NCBI RefSeq assembly: GCF_963662255.1
Contig: NC_085047.1
Span: 12,640,347-12,704,346 of the forward strand
Direction: 5' to 3'
DNA: 64,000 bases
DNA from: Cinclus cinclus
Lineage: Eukaryota; Chordata; Aves; Passeriformes; Cinclidae
Positions within the stretch are counted from its first letter, which is position 1; every line of letters starts with the position of its first letter. Below are positions 12,110-24,406 of the stretch, piece by piece. Under the pieces are notes generated by a model that was not told the DNA's origin, made no database searches, and saw nothing but the letters and a program-made list of their open reading frames with translations. The position numbers were made by a program, and so were the translations under genes.

Positions 12110-13486
12110 AAATATAATGCATCCCTTAAGTAAGTTGCTGCTTTTCCTTGTAAACATTTTACTTACTAAGCTATGACAATGTTTGAAATGCTACTACATC
12201 TCCCAGAATTACGAGAGAATTTTAACAAAATGTTAAAATTCAGAGTTGAGCAGTGAGTTTAGCTGCGCATTGTTTTATGAATTTTAATGTAGATGCAGAA
12301 AAACTGTGTAAAGGATATCAAGCATAGTTGAATTCTTAACCTCTGGATCTCATGCTGTGGCAATAAAGAAGAAGACAAATATGACAATAAGTATTAAAAA
12401 CTTATAGTTGATAGCCTTTCAGTGAAAGTATCAGAACACATGCATACATTATAAGAATTGTTCAAATATAATGTAATTACCTTAAAAAAATCATTAAAGT
12501 TTGGAATAGCCAGGATATATAATATTACATACTTGAAGAAACTGTCAGGCTGTCTTGGCAAGGTTTTCTTCAAGATTAAGGGCAGTAAGAAACCTGCCAA
12601 TACTGGCACTACATTGCACTAATAAATAACAGAGGATATTTATATAAATCAACAATTGGCACAGAGCTTACTTTTCTTCCTGCAAAGAAGTTTGGCACCT
12701 TTCTTTTGTGCTGTAAAAAAGTAAAAGAATTTAAAAAAAAAAAAAACACAAAAAACAAAAGGTTTTGCTCTATTTTATTGCAACAGGTACTTGAGGTTTG
12801 TCAAGTGTAGAACTTGTAACAGATATTGTAATGCTAGAGCGTTATATTACTGTTACATACTGGTTTTACAGTTGCTTCTGAATTTCCCAGACTTTGACCA
12901 TATGGATTTGATATTTTTGTCAGATATTTCAGTACAAACCACTATCATTATCTTGTGTTTATTTTTTAAGTCTGTCCTGACCCTCCAACCCACCACCCCA
13001 AATCCTGAAATAATTTCAAACTGTCTTGTGTTCTTGTAAGTAAAGATTTAGCATTTTGATTTTAAATACCTTGCAGATACTCAGTAGCTCTTTAGAGCTC
13101 TGTTGTTTAATTCTGCAAAGATTTTTTTTGCATTGGCCATTCTCTAAAAGCATTCTCTTTGTAATTACTGCTCTTTTTTTTGGTCAAAACACTATTAGCC
13201 TGAGGTCAAAGTGGCCTGTGGTCTGCTCTGCACCCTGTTCTTTTTTCCCCACACTTCTCTCATATTTGTCTACCAAATACAGATGGTATAATGGAGCCTG
13301 AGTGCAGGATGACAGGTTAAAATATGGAACAGGAACATGGACTTATGGCAACTTCAAAGGCTGAAGTTGTCTGGGAAAATAAATTCACTTCACAGAGACG
13401 ACAAGGCAAAAGGACTAGGAATAAGAGGTGAGGTGTGGATGGCATGCTTGTACATAGTAAAAAAGTAAAGCAAAATAAACCAAAAG
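12110..13486. other. Unique AT-rich non-coding sequence
   Basis: No gene or repeat recognised. An A-rich run lies near 12730-12762. Pyrimidine-rich sequence at 12970-13010 and 13130-13260 opens frames of about 80 codons without any recognisable domain. Confidence 0.55.
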
Positions 13487-13590
13487 GCTTGTGCAGTGTT
13501 GCCAGCAAAATATTCCCAAGTATGATAATTTTATGTAACTTTACTCCTTGGCAGTGGACAAAAATTTCTGACCCCTGATTCAGACAGTAA
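13487..13590. repeat. Direct repeat copy 1 (partner 13950-14053)
   Basis: This 104-bp segment aligns without gaps to 13950-14053 in the same orientation. I count about 15 mismatches, roughly 85% identity. The longest shared run covers 'agtggacaaaaatttctga' and, after one mismatch, 'ccctgattcagacagtaa'. The parent family is not recognised. Confidence 0.85.
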
Positions 13591-13949
13591 GTAAAAGAAT
13601 GTAAAACAAAGATATACTTATGTAGTATTTAGCCTCCATATTTAGCCCTCCATAACCTCTATTTTCAATGTGTTCATTGTTGGGTACATTCTCCTCATCA
13701 AAATTATTTTAGGGAGGTGCTGGGTTTCAGAGGAGAGAGAGGTGAACTGCATAATTTTGTTTGGGACTTTTTTTAATCATGATGTTTGGCCATGCTGGGC
13801 TAATGGCCCTTTCTGACACTCAACACTTACTGGTTTCCTGACATCTTGTTCTCCTGTCTGTGCACTGGTACAAATTGCTCCCAGGCAACGGTGCCTCAGG
13901 TCTGTTCCCTCTCAGGCAGAGGTTGTAGCTTTTTAGGGGGGTCCCTACT

Positions 13950-14053
13950 GCTTGTACAGCCTTGCCAGCAAAATATTCTCAAGTAGGGTGATTTTATTTC
14001 ACTTTACGGATTGCTAGTGGACAAAAATTTCTGATCCCTGATTCAGACAGTAA
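13950..14053. repeat. Direct repeat copy 2 (partner 13487-13590)
   Basis: Second member of the 104-bp pair. It runs directly into an A-rich tract (about 14052-14073), while copy 1 does not. That tail could reflect retroposition, or slippage after a local duplication. The 359 bases between the copies show no recognisable coding content. Confidence 0.85.
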
Positions 14054-14079
14054 AAAAAAAAGAAAAAAAAAAAACTATT

Positions 14080-14335
14080 GGAGAAATGGTTAAAGCACAG
14101 TTCACTGTAACACAGGGGCATCCCTGCCCTGATGTGAGCCACCCATGGGCTGCAGTTCTTCACAGGAGGCACAGGTGAGCCACAGCCACAATCTCTTGCC
14201 CATGTCCCTACTCCAGCCTGTATCACCACCTTATGTCAGTTCATGGCCTTCTCCCACAAAGGGTACCACCATACCCACCTCCTACTCACACCTTGTCCCT
14301 TCTGACCATACCTGGAGTTGTCTGGTCACCTGACT
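14080..14335. mobile_element. Possible decayed LTR-like fragment
   Basis: This block is GC-richer than its surroundings and contains 'atgggctgcagttcttcaca' near 14143. That resembles phrases repeated within one large avian ERV LTR family as I remember it. No termini or target duplication can be seen. It could equally be unique sequence. Confidence 0.3.
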
Positions 14336-17300
14336 GAAACCAGCGGATTGAACACTGAGATAGGATTAGGATTGGGAAAGTAAGACTGAAGCCTGGGACT
14401 GAGTCAGGATGCCACAATAAGAGGGGAAGTGCATCGGAAAAATTTCAGTGTGGAATCAGTGGGGACAAATTAAAGTGGCTGGTAAAAAGTCTGCTATGGA
14501 CAAGATGAAGGAGGGTGATGTGGTAGAGGGTTCAAATTAAAAGGTGTCAGGAAAGAAGACTCTGTATTTTACCAACACATAGCATGTGCTCCAGCAAACT
14601 ATTCAGCCATTCCAAATTTTTTTGTGTGTGCTCTGCTTCACCTTTCCCAGACTCTGGAATTCTCTGCATCAGTCATATTTTCCTTGCATATTATCAAGAA
14701 TATTTTCTTTTCACCAGCCTGATACACAAGTGTGGTGATGTGTCTGCACAAATGTAAAAGTATGTGCAAAGATATTTCCCTGATCTTGCAGATGAATGAG
14801 GCATACTATCCCTGGAATATCCTTAAAGAAAACAGGAGGGACCTTCACATGGTGAATTCTTGTTGTGATCTGGATACAGGAAATAATAAGGCTCTCAGGT
14901 TACTGAGACAGATTCAGATGCCATGAGGATATTTCAGGATTGAGATTTCTTACTCTGTTGGGTTTCTACTTCCTTTCATCATTTCTCAGCAGAAGCAACA
15001 ATAGGACAAAGAAGAAGGAAAAAAGGAAAGCAACTGTCTGGAGATATTTGTCCATATGTGGTACTGATTTTTTTTTTTTTTCACTTTACTGTATTCCACA
15101 TTGTAAAAAATAATGGTAAGGCTTAGTCTGTTCTTTGTGTTTCTTTGAACCTTCAGGAGGAGTTCTCATTTGTATACAAATTCTACCTGTTCAATCTCAC
15201 AGAGCAAAGCCTCATTCTGCTGTAATTAAATCAGACAAAAAAAGCAGCCAAACAAGAACCAACAGATGGTGTGCATCATATGACAATCTTTAAGAGTCAC
15301 TTTGAAGTAGTGTTCTTTGTAATAAGCCCTGTCACAGCATGGTGTATTATCAGCTCCCCATTTTCAGATTTCAAAAACGTTTTGTATGATGTGTTGAAGA
15401 AACAAATATTTGTCTGCTTTTATTGTTTAATCTTCATCTATATTGAGTATTGATCACAGGGCCACCACTCACATCAAGAACTGAATGCACAGAGCAAGTT
15501 AAACATCTGGATAAAAAATATATTGAGTTCACAACACACAGATATTTTCAGAAATGTGTTTTCAAGTGTTTTACAGAGTACAGGACCTTAGAAGATTATA
15601 TTCAGAAAGAATCAGTAGAAATATTTAATCAAAAAGGAAATTATTGATGCATTTAACTACACTCTGATTATTAACACATTAATCTAATGCAATAAAAGTT
15701 TTTTGGAGTAACGGTATAGTTTTCTGTTGGCAAAGAGGAAGTGAGATTGCAGGAGATTCCCTTCTGGGCTTGTTTATGTCTTGCCATCCCCATTCCTTGT
15801 TTCTGACAGCTAACACCCACTTCTCATGTAAATCTTGCCTTGAACTTTTTGCTCCAAGGATAACCTTACTTTTCTAAGACTACATTGTAATTATATTTGT
15901 CATTCTTGTCATTTTGCTTAAATGTCACTCTGGAGAAAATAATACAGTAATTAGCAGTGATTTGTGAAGAATGTTTGCTCTGGGTCTAGTTCTTCAGAGC
16001 AGCAAGCCTCTAACTTTTGTATTGGGGAAGTACACTTCTTGCTTCCTGCAGCAATCAACGATTTTGGCCTCTTCACCACAGAGGTGGTGCAGATTTGCCT
16101 GTGTGCCCACATTCCTGGGCACAACTCTATGCATGCACAATGGCTCTTCTGGTGTGCTGTGAACTCTCACGTGTCCACTTCCAGTACAACACCTAGTATG
16201 ACTAAAACAGCAGAAAAAAATTATAGCAGTCAAACTGCTTTGTCTTGTCTACTCAGGATATTGCAAGGATTTACTTTTTTCCCTTAAATTTAAACACTGG
16301 TCAAGTTATCTATCCAAAATCCTCACATTGTAGAGATCACTGTGAGCCACTCCCTTTGCTTTTGTTTAAGAATGTCTTCTTCAGCAATGAACTTTATTCT
16401 GTAGAATATTTTAAAATGCCACACTCTAAACAGGAGCTGACTCTTGTGGGGGTTGACTTTAACAAAGCTAAAGATTCTAATTTAAGGAATGAATTGTAAG
16501 CAGAAATGTGACCTGAGTAAAGATGTTCACTGTTAAGAACAGTGACAATAAAGTAAAACAATATCAGGTGTAGCTGCATCTTGTTACCAGATAAGAACTG
16601 CAGCAGATAATTTACACATTGAAGATGTTTAAAAGAATTATCCTGAAATTCTAGATGTGATTAAAATGCAGATTATTTAAAAAAGAAAATTCCCACATCA
16701 TTGACCAGGAAAAGAATATCTCCATCCAATGACTTGTGGTATTTTTTAAATTTTTGTATTATACAGGTTATTTATGATTAATTTTTGTATTTTACTTTCA
16801 AATACAGTTAATAAATACACAGTCTTTTAATACAAATTTCAAAAAAATTGAAGCTGTAAATCATGTGGATATAGAGGTTGGTGTCAGAATGAACCACATT
16901 TTTGTCATTTGAAATTGTGTACCTCAAATATATGAGCAAAGAATTTTTGTGAAGTCCTTTGGTGGATTGCCATATTTTAGACTTTCAAAAGTAGTCCAAA
17001 ATATGGGTTTACTGGCATTTTAGAACTGAAACAACATTTTGTAGAATATGAAAAAATAAACACCTTTAACATGATATCATTGTAGATGAGAGTTATGTTA
17101 AATTGCTCTTCTCAGCACAAGTGAATACTTTTTTTTTTTTTTTTTGTATTTTCAAATTACATGTTTCCTGTGTTTTCTTGTGTGGTATGGAACCATTTAT
17201 AAGAATTCTATTGCTAATTTTTATTTTTCCATGGACCCATTTCTGAAGTGAAACCTTTGATACTAATAGCCGACTGGAGGTTCTTCCTCTTTTCCCCCCT

Positions 17301-18079
17301 CCACATCAAAACATTATTCTTGTCTTTCATTTCTCTGATCTGTTTCTGAAGCTAAGTTCTCTCACTTTCAAGAATGTTCATGGTGAGTTCCATGACAACC
17401 CCATCACATCTCATTATACCAGACACTTCTGCATTGTAAATGTCTGACTTGGGATGAAAATTAGGAAATAATATCTATTTCCTAAAAGTGTGGCGTTTTG
17501 GTGGTATGCTAAGGATATTAAGGTACACATTTGTTTATAATCCCTTGACAATGTTATGTTTATAATAATTTGTCATCTATTCTAGGATCTCTTTCTGTGG
17601 TTCAGTGTTCCCATATTTGGAAAAAGGCTTCTCTGAGGTACTCTGTGATATATGCCATGAAATAGGTGGTGAAGGGATTTCCATAAGATACTCTGTGAAA
17701 TATAAAATGAGAGCATTACAGTGGGCAGGATGGCCCATTGATGGTGGTGCTAAGTTACCAGGTAGAGCCCAGGTGAACCTTAGTGTTGGCAATCGGCCAA
17801 GTGAAGAGGGGTTGATGCTGACATGTCACATCTCTGTTCTGCCTTCACACAACACCCATAGCCTTTGCAACCTCTCTCTCTGCAACTCTTGATATGCCTC
17901 TTTTACACATAAATTGGTGACCCCCTGTCTGCACCTTATATGACAGCAACAGGATATTTTGGCTACAGACCCACCCTTGCTTCCCTCAAAAATATGAATT
18001 AGCTTTTGAAGTTCTCCATGTCAGAAAATCAGGATGCAACCATCTTCCAGACAAATCAACAGGCCTCGTCACCTCTCCT
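14336..18079. other. Mostly unique non-coding sequence
   Basis: No exon is recognised. T-runs occur at 15069-15081 and 17129-17145. A GC-richer block at about 15964-16220 has open frames on both strands (up to 107 codons) but no recognisable motif, and could be an unidentified repeat. The region 17580-17900 likewise has higher GC and no assignment. Confidence 0.5.
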
Positions 18080-18425
18080 TCCTAAAGCAGTTGTGCCTCC
18101 AACTGGGTTGGAGTGTACCCAGAAGCACATAGTACACTGACCTACAAAAGTAGGTCTAGTGAATTGTTCACTGGGAATCTAACAGGAATCCAGAATCTGT
18201 TGCTTTAATAAATACACTATTTGTGAATCTGTGAGAGTGAAATTTCCTGTTAAACTCAGCCAGACTTACAGTGCTCTATTGGTGAATCATACTATTGATG
18301 AGGCTGGGATCATATATGAGACCAGACTTACAGTGTAACCCACACTACTTGCTCATTTGAGATTTTATTGAATGCAACCAAGCTTACAGTGCCAAATTAA
18401 TAGTACAGAAATTAACCCCTGCTGC
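18080..18425. mobile_element. Probable LTR-like repeat with thrice-repeated motif
   Basis: The motif 'cagacttacagtg' occurs at 18261-18273 and 18323-18335, with a close variant 'caagcttacagtg' at about 18379-18391. The spacing is about 60 bp and the context partly similar. An AATAAA lies near 18209. The texture resembles a passerine ERV LTR that I recall only loosely. I could not find both termini or a target duplication, so the boundaries are approximate. Confidence 0.4.
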
Positions 18426-18859
18426 ACGTAGCCCCTCTGATCTCTGAGAAAAAAAAAGAAAAGCAAGTGTCTAATCTTTTACCAAATTTCTATACTCCTA
18501 ACATGACAACACTAACAGCTTCCTATCCCTGCACTATGAAGACAATTTTGGATGTTTTCCTTTAATTTTTATACTGCAGGGAGAATTTCTGTGGAACTTC
18601 CTCACTGTATATTTCTGTTCTTCACTAAGTCATGGCAATATTAAAAACTGTTCCTGTCTCATGCCTTGCTCTTGCTCTTGCTACTAAACCTGCTTTAAGA
18701 AATTTGCCTGACTCAAAGCGGCTGAGAGATCACAACATTCTGGGTTTCTCTGTACAACAATTCCAGAAGAGGGAGCTTGTTGCATTCTGAGGTTTTAATA
18801 TATATCCTCATAAATATGTGCCTCCTTTCAAGCAGTGTCAAATTACAGCATACGGCCTG

Positions 18860-18933
18860 GATTGCACCCAGACTTTTCTGAAATATCTCTTGGGAATGAG
18901 ACTTCGCATCTTCCTTGGTCAGCCTGTTTCACT
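18860..18933 (-). mobile_element. CR1 LINE (antisense), left part, split by LTR
   Basis: This is the 3'-side portion of an antisense CR1. The sequence 'cttggtcagcctgtttcact' at its right edge corresponds to the CR1 stretch encoding the family's 'HWNRLP' region read on the opposite strand. The element continues at 19583 after the inserted LTR. Confidence 0.7.
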
Positions 18934-19582
18934 TGTCTTGGTTTGAAAGACAGATGTCTGCTAAGGAAGGCATGAGCCTCCCTTCAAATGGCAGATGTAA
19001 ACCCTCTCCCTCTGAATTATTATAATTTTGAAATTAAGGGGCTCTTTGGCAAAGATATGGGGATAGGAATAACAGTTCTTTACTAGGAAAATTAAAATAA
19101 AAATACAGTAATAATAAAAAAACCCCAACACTGACAGAGTCAAAATACAACCTGACACCCCGTCAGTCAGTCAGGGTGTTGGTGGCAGTCCCATTAAATG
19201 GTGGCTGCAGTCCTCCTGCAGTGACAGATGTGGTTCTATTGAATCAATGATCCTGTAGAAGGGTGTGCAGTTTTCCTCCAAGGTCCAGTGATGATGTAGA
19301 AGGATCTGGTTTTCTTTGGGAATCCAGTGGGAAAAGGCTGCCTTGGTGTTCCAAATTTCAGATTTTATCTAGGTAGGAAATGTTTGGCTGCTCCCTCTGG
19401 GTGGAGCATTTCCCAAGGGGATGATGTAATTTTATCAGTCATGCAGTGGGACTCAATGGCCCATTAACAGAAGATCTTCCTGGAGGAAGGATGGGCTGTG
19501 GAAAAGATGAAGGTCACTGTCCCACCCGGTTTTAACAGATGGTGACAGAATGCCTACACATCCTGTATTGCAACTCAAGACA
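18934..19582 (-). mobile_element. Solo LTR of an endogenous retrovirus, nested in CR1
   Basis: A 649-bp block with terminal TGTCTTG and CAAGACA, a 7-bp perfect inverted repeat. It is flanked by CACT on both sides (18930-18933 and 19583-19586). Removing it rejoins an antisense CR1 in register, so both boundaries are well supported. A 4-bp duplication is typical of gammaretrovirus-like (ERV1) integration, though the true class needs a library match. On the minus strand 'cctagataaaat' (near 19363-19375) could be a TATA-like box and 'ctagtaaagaac' (near 19074-19085) a poly(A) signal variant, which suggests minus orientation. No internal gag/pol/env sequence adjoins it, so it is a solo LTR left by recombination. 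Confidence 0.82.
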
Positions 19583-19695
19583 CACTGCACCATCACCTAC
19601 ACAGCAAAGAAATTCTTCCTCATATTCAGGTGGAATTTCCTTGTGTTTATTGCTGCCTGTTGCCTCTTGTCATAGTCCTTGTTAGTGTTTGTCAT
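19583..19695 (-). mobile_element. CR1 LINE (antisense), right part, split by LTR
   Basis: Continuation of the CR1 interrupted by the LTR. The landmarks 'aagaaattcttcctcatatt' near 19608 and 'ttgcctcttgtc' near 19660 are standard antisense CR1. The upstream end fades around 19690-19740. Confidence 0.8.
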
Positions 19696-21414
19696 GTCCA
19701 TAAAGCTCACCAGAAAGCCACAGCATCAGTGTGACCTTGTTACTCCATGTCAAAAAAATAGTGATTGAATAAAAAAACTAATTGTTTAGTTGAGGTATTC
19801 TGGAGCATACTCAGACCATAAAATGGTGTAATCTAATTCTTTTAGCTGCTATTTATACACATATTCCTAGCATTAAAAGAGAAAAGCAATGAGGTTGGTT
19901 TTTTTGTTTGTTTTTGGTTTTTTGTTTGCTTTGTTTTTGTTTTGTTTTGTTTTTCTTTTGGTTTGTTTTTTTTTTTTTTTGTTTGGTTGGTTGGTTGTTT
20001 GGTTGGTTTTTTTTGCCTTTTTTTGTTAGTTCAATGATAGAAACAAAAGCTCTGGAAAGGAAAAAAAAGGAGAAGTGGTTGGGGAAAAAAAAATATTTTG
20101 ACAAAACAAAAAAAAAATCCTCTCAAAATGGCCTTCTTTTATAGATGCAAATTTTTTGTCCCTTCAACCTGATTTAGTAGATAGCTTTGCTTTCTCTATA
20201 TTTGTTCATAAGTTAATTTACCACATGTAAAAGACAAGAAGGTAAAGAAGAAGGAAAAAGGAGTACACAACCCAGGATCTTAACTACAACTGACAGCAGA
20301 GTCTCAGACTTTTTACAGCCTGAAGTCCAGACTCAAGGCATAGAGTCTTCAGTTTTTTTTCTGTACAGGAGATTACTTTGCACATCATCAGTGCATTGCA
20401 GCATAGCTGCAAGTCAACTTTTTTTCTGAGGGAAGCTGAGAGGATGAGAAAAAGGTTACGCTACTCTCTCACAGAGGCTGAAATTTGGAAGATTTTTGTA
20501 AATGAATTTTTCTTAAAGGACATTGCTGCCATTCCTAGATCTTCAAGGCAAATAATGCATCCTTCTATTTTACTAATCCAAATATTATGTTTAGGCTGAA
20601 GGAATGTAATTAGCAATGGCTTATAATCTGTTGTTGACAATACTAAGCTTTAAAATAATTTCTTATTCAAATAATTACTCATGCTAATTTAAAGCATTTT
20701 AATTCATCATCAATATAAAAATTTTCATACAGAGTGAAGGGCATGTTAGTGAATAAGCTTTTAATTCTGTACACCTTCATCACACCTGACAGCCAAAGTT
20801 TTCACAGACATCAGTTAACACTGTTTTGTAATTCCTGTAACTGCTTAGTCTTCAGTATGTTCAAAAAACTTGGTCATTCGCTTGTCCTTTCAAAGTATTT
20901 CAACACTCAGGTTTGGTTTCTAGGTCTGAATAATGTATGTGCATTTTCTCTAAAACAATACTCTAAACAAGTCAGAACCAGTTGTCTAAGGCATTAGATG
21001 AATGGAATATGAGTAATAATGGTTGTCCAGTGCCCAATACAAGTTAATAAGCATGTTTTTATGAAAAACTTGGTATAAATCCATCCACTGATATATATGC
21101 ATCCACTGATATATATGCATCCTTGATGAACATACGTTCTCTCTCCACATATGCATTTATGCTAATATGCTTAAATATGATTTTTTAATACAGGTTCACA
21201 CTCTAAGCTGTAGTTGGCAAAGACAATTTTGAAATGCTGACTGGACTCTTCTTCCATCTTTTCTCCTCTGTATGCTGTGTTGGAAGAGAGAAGTGGAAAG
21301 CCAGATTTTCTGTTTACTTTTAGGATGCTGTCAGGGAGGAAGATACGTATTTGTGACACCCTTTGCTTCTGGGGTTAGCTCAGCTTGATTGTTGTAAACC
21401 ATTTCTGCTGGATT
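19696..21414. other. Non-coding sequence with T/GT-rich low complexity
   Basis: Positions 19898-20017 are a T-rich GTTT/GTTTTT low-complexity tract that opens spurious frames on both strands. The rest is AT-rich with no recognised gene. A small 18-bp tandem duplication is listed separately. Confidence 0.6.
21083..21122. repeat. 18-bp tandem duplication
   Basis: The unit 'atccactgatatatatgc' occurs at 21083-21100 and again, identically, at 21101-21118, followed by a partial third start 'atcc'. Confidence 0.95.
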
Positions 21415-21711
21415 TTGGGGAGATGGCTGAGAGGGGTCCTCATCAATATCTGTCAGTGTCTTCAGGGAGAGGTCAGAGCATGGATCAGGCTCTGCTGAGT
21501 GGTGCCCAGCAATGGGACAACAGACAGCAGGCAGGAATTGGTGCACAGGAAATTCCACCTGAACATGAGGAAGAACTTCTTCACTGTGCAGTGACCAGGC
21601 ACTGGAACAGATCACCCAGAGAGAGTGTGGTGTCTTCCTCACTGGAGATATTCCAGAACCGTCTGGGCACAATCCTGTGCCGTGTGCTCTGGGATAGTTG
21701 GACCAGACCTG
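21415..21711 (+). mobile_element. CR1 LINE 3' fragment, split by insertion
   Basis: Sense CR1. Landmarks include 'agtggtgcccagcaatggga' near 21500, 'cctgaacatgaggaagaact' near 21559, 'ggcactggaacagatcaccc' near 21598 and 'ctggagatattccagaaccg' near 21642, followed by 'tgtgctctgggat'. It stops abruptly at 'ttggaccagacctg' and its 3' terminus seems to resume at 22206. Numerous substitutions break the frame. Confidence 0.85.
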
Positions 21712-22205
21712 TGAGCATGGAAACACATAATCACAGGATGATTACATGCAAGTGCTTTTACAGAAGAGCTATGGGAATTGGGGTACAACCCCAAATCTGA
21801 CTCTGACATGGATTTGAGATGAACATGTTTTTAGACCCTTTTTGTTATATAACTATATGTTAATTATTAAACCCCTATTGTTCTATTGATCTTATCCAAG
21901 CATGAATTTTTGTAGTTTTCATCAGGTCCCCCAAACATCTTTTCTCATTATTCTTGTTACGGTAATATAATTTCTCATTATTCTTATTACAATTAAACAA
22001 TAATTATATTCAACTACTGAACAATTATTGCATTTAACAATCATATCATTTATCATATAATGATTACACAGGTACAGTTTCACCTGATCTAATTTGTTCC
22101 CAGGGCCTCGTTCTCTTTCCCAGGCCTACCAGACCCAACCTTTCTTACCACCCCCTGAATCTACAATTTCCATGATTTTAGAAACATTTTAACCCTGTGC
22201 TATCA
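21712..22205. mobile_element. Probable ERV LTR inserted into CR1
   Basis: This 494-bp block starts TGAGCATGG, ends GTGCTATCA (the usual TG...CA) and is flanked by gacctg (21706-21711) and gatctg (22206-22211). That is a 6-bp duplication with one mismatch, and 6 bp is usual for betaretrovirus-like (ERVK) elements. The sequence before and after together reconstitutes a CR1 3' end. Terminal inverted repeats are weak and I cannot orient the element. It contains a local near-duplication around 'tttctcattattctt' at about 21940-21985. Confidence 0.62.
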
Positions 22206-22235
22206 GATCTGTTCCATCGTGTGATTCTGTGATCT
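22206..22235 (+). mobile_element. CR1 3' terminus after insertion
   Basis: The short sequence ending 'gtgattctgtgatc' matches the terminal octamer-like end of CR1 and is missing from the truncated CR1 at 21415-21711. This supports a single CR1 split by the intervening block. Confidence 0.55.
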
Positions 22236-22867
22236 TACTGTGCTCAGTGTTCACTATGACAATACTTTGTGTTAATCAGTACAGTCAAACACTGTGTTGT
22301 CCAAAGGCAGCACGTGTTCATTCCGTAGAATAAAGATGTTTATTTTATAAAATAATTGATGATGATAAAGGCCAATTTTCCTTAAATGGAGGAGATAAGA
22401 AGTAATACTATTTTTCTGTTAGGCACCATCAGAATGAAATGACATTTTGACCTGTGGAAATTTGCTGTATCTATGCATAGATATATGTTCTAAGCTGTTC
22501 TAAAATGGGTATTTATTCCTCCTTTTACAAAATTCTTTAGACAGGCAAAATGTGACATTTCACGTTCATATAGACTCTTCAAAAATATTAAAGAACTGAG
22601 AAATAGAATCTCGCATTTGATCTCTATAGAAGATTCTCCTGGACACAAGAGAAAGACAAGTAAGAAATCGGGAGGTAAGGATGAAGGACTCCTTGACATA
22701 AGACCTTATGCTACTACGACTGAAATAACATCATTGAATTCCACCATTCAAGATAGCATTGAATTCGTGTTATACATTATTAGGACCCAACTCTTTTTTT
22801 TAATGCTTTTCAATATGTTCTGGAAGTGTATTATATATATTTTGATGGGTTTACCTTAGGCTGGCAG
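22236..22867. other. Unique AT-rich non-coding sequence
   Basis: Nothing recognised. It contains two open frames of 69-80 codons without motifs. Confidence 0.55.
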
Positions 22868-23058
22868 CCTGTCACTTAGTGAGTTTCCCCAGGCTCAGTT
22901 GTAGAGCCAGCAGTGAATCTTGGTGGAGTTCAAGGAGAGTCTGGGCAGTGCTTTTAGTCAGAGGGTACAGTTGTAGGTAGTCCTGCAAAGAGCAGGGAGT
23001 TAGATTCAATGATCCTTGAGGTTCCCTTCCAACTCAATATATTCCATAATTTTGTGAT
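22868..23058 (+). mobile_element. CR1 LINE 3' end
   Basis: Sense CR1 3' end. Landmarks are 'gttcaaggagagtctgggca' near 22929, 'gcagggagttagattcaatg' near 22992 and the terminus 'gatccttgaggttcccttcc' then 'ttttgtgatt'. It contains only the end of the ORF and the 3' UTR. Confidence 0.78.
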
Positions 23059-24406
23059 TAAAAATAAGATAGGCTGGTTCCCAAAGTCATCTGCATTTTT
23101 GATGAGTTTGATATGTAAATGCATCTGAAACATTGGCTAAACTCCTTTAATTAAAGAACTCTCTCACAATATACTTTTATCCTGAAACCATAAACAATCA
23201 AAAAGTTCATTGTGTGCAAGCTGCAGTTAAGTATGTCAAAATTTATTTTCTTTAAGTGGAACTTTATTATGTTTTTTTCATGACAGATTATAAAGTGAAG
23301 ATCTTGCACTAGCAATATTTTACTAGAATTTTCTGTTCTAGAATAATCAAATATTCACTGTTTATTGAAAAATATTAATAATCCTGTGTTATTTTTCAAA
23401 TATATTTAATTAATTGTCTATTAGACATGTCACAGGGTGGAAATAAGAAGGAAAGCAAGGTGTATCTCATTCTATTCTCATTCATCAATATTCACTATAA
23501 GCCCATTTCTCTTGGCTCAAATAAAAACATTTTAATTAATCTGGGGAAAATTATTAATTTCAGAATTTTAAGTTCCCTTTCTCCTCCTGTGAATCCATTG
23601 ATCTAAGACATAGATATTTTCCTTCTTTAAAATACATTGAGCAAAATGTACTATTTCTGATTCTAGTTAAGATTTCTAGCCAATTTGTCCAGATTAAGAA
23701 CATTTTACAGTTTTTAGAATGCAACTGTTACTCTGTAAAGTTTCCAAGTTCAGTTTAATTATGGTTGTGATAATTCTGCTGTATAGCAGAAACGTCCTAG
23801 GATCAACATCTTTTTTACATTTATTGGAGTAGTCTTTTCCTGTGGCAATGTTGCAAACTGCCCATTTTATTACAGGAAACTGCATATGATGGAGAGCAAA
23901 AAAGGTAAGCCTTTGCCTCAAGGCACAGGGGTGCAATTTTATCAGTCTTTTAAAATATCCCTACTTATGTACGTTTTCATAGAGCCTTGCTGTTAAACAG
24001 GTAAACTGCCTGTTTCACATTAGTTCCACCCTTCCAGAAATCCTGTGTATCATGAAGGTGGGGATACCTGCATATCATCCTCAGAGAATAACAGTTCTAA
24101 TTCTTTCCAGAAACTGAAAAGATTAAGTAGAGTTTCCATGTGATAAATCATTCCAGCTTCCAGTGCAGGAGCAGTAGGACCAAAGTCCAGAGAGCTTTTG
24201 CTACCCATGTTTTTCAAACTTTATACAGGTAGACATAGTTTTATCACACTTTAGCTGTTAAATAGCAGTCCCTTTTGTGTTTCCCAGATTCCATTTAATA
24301 AAACACATTTAAAAGAAATTACAACCTTACTCATTTTCTTCAGGGTATTGGAGATACTTTGGTTAAATTTAGCTAATGAATAAAGCACTAACTCCCATGT
24401 GATAGG
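23059..24406. other. Unique AT-rich non-coding sequence
   Basis: No exon or repeat recognised. An 80-codon antisense frame at 23694-23936 has no recognisable domain. Confidence 0.55.

Noticed and set aside
15964..16287. GC-richer block with frames on both strands
   Set aside because: No recognisable motif; may be an unidentified old repeat, not a supported gene.
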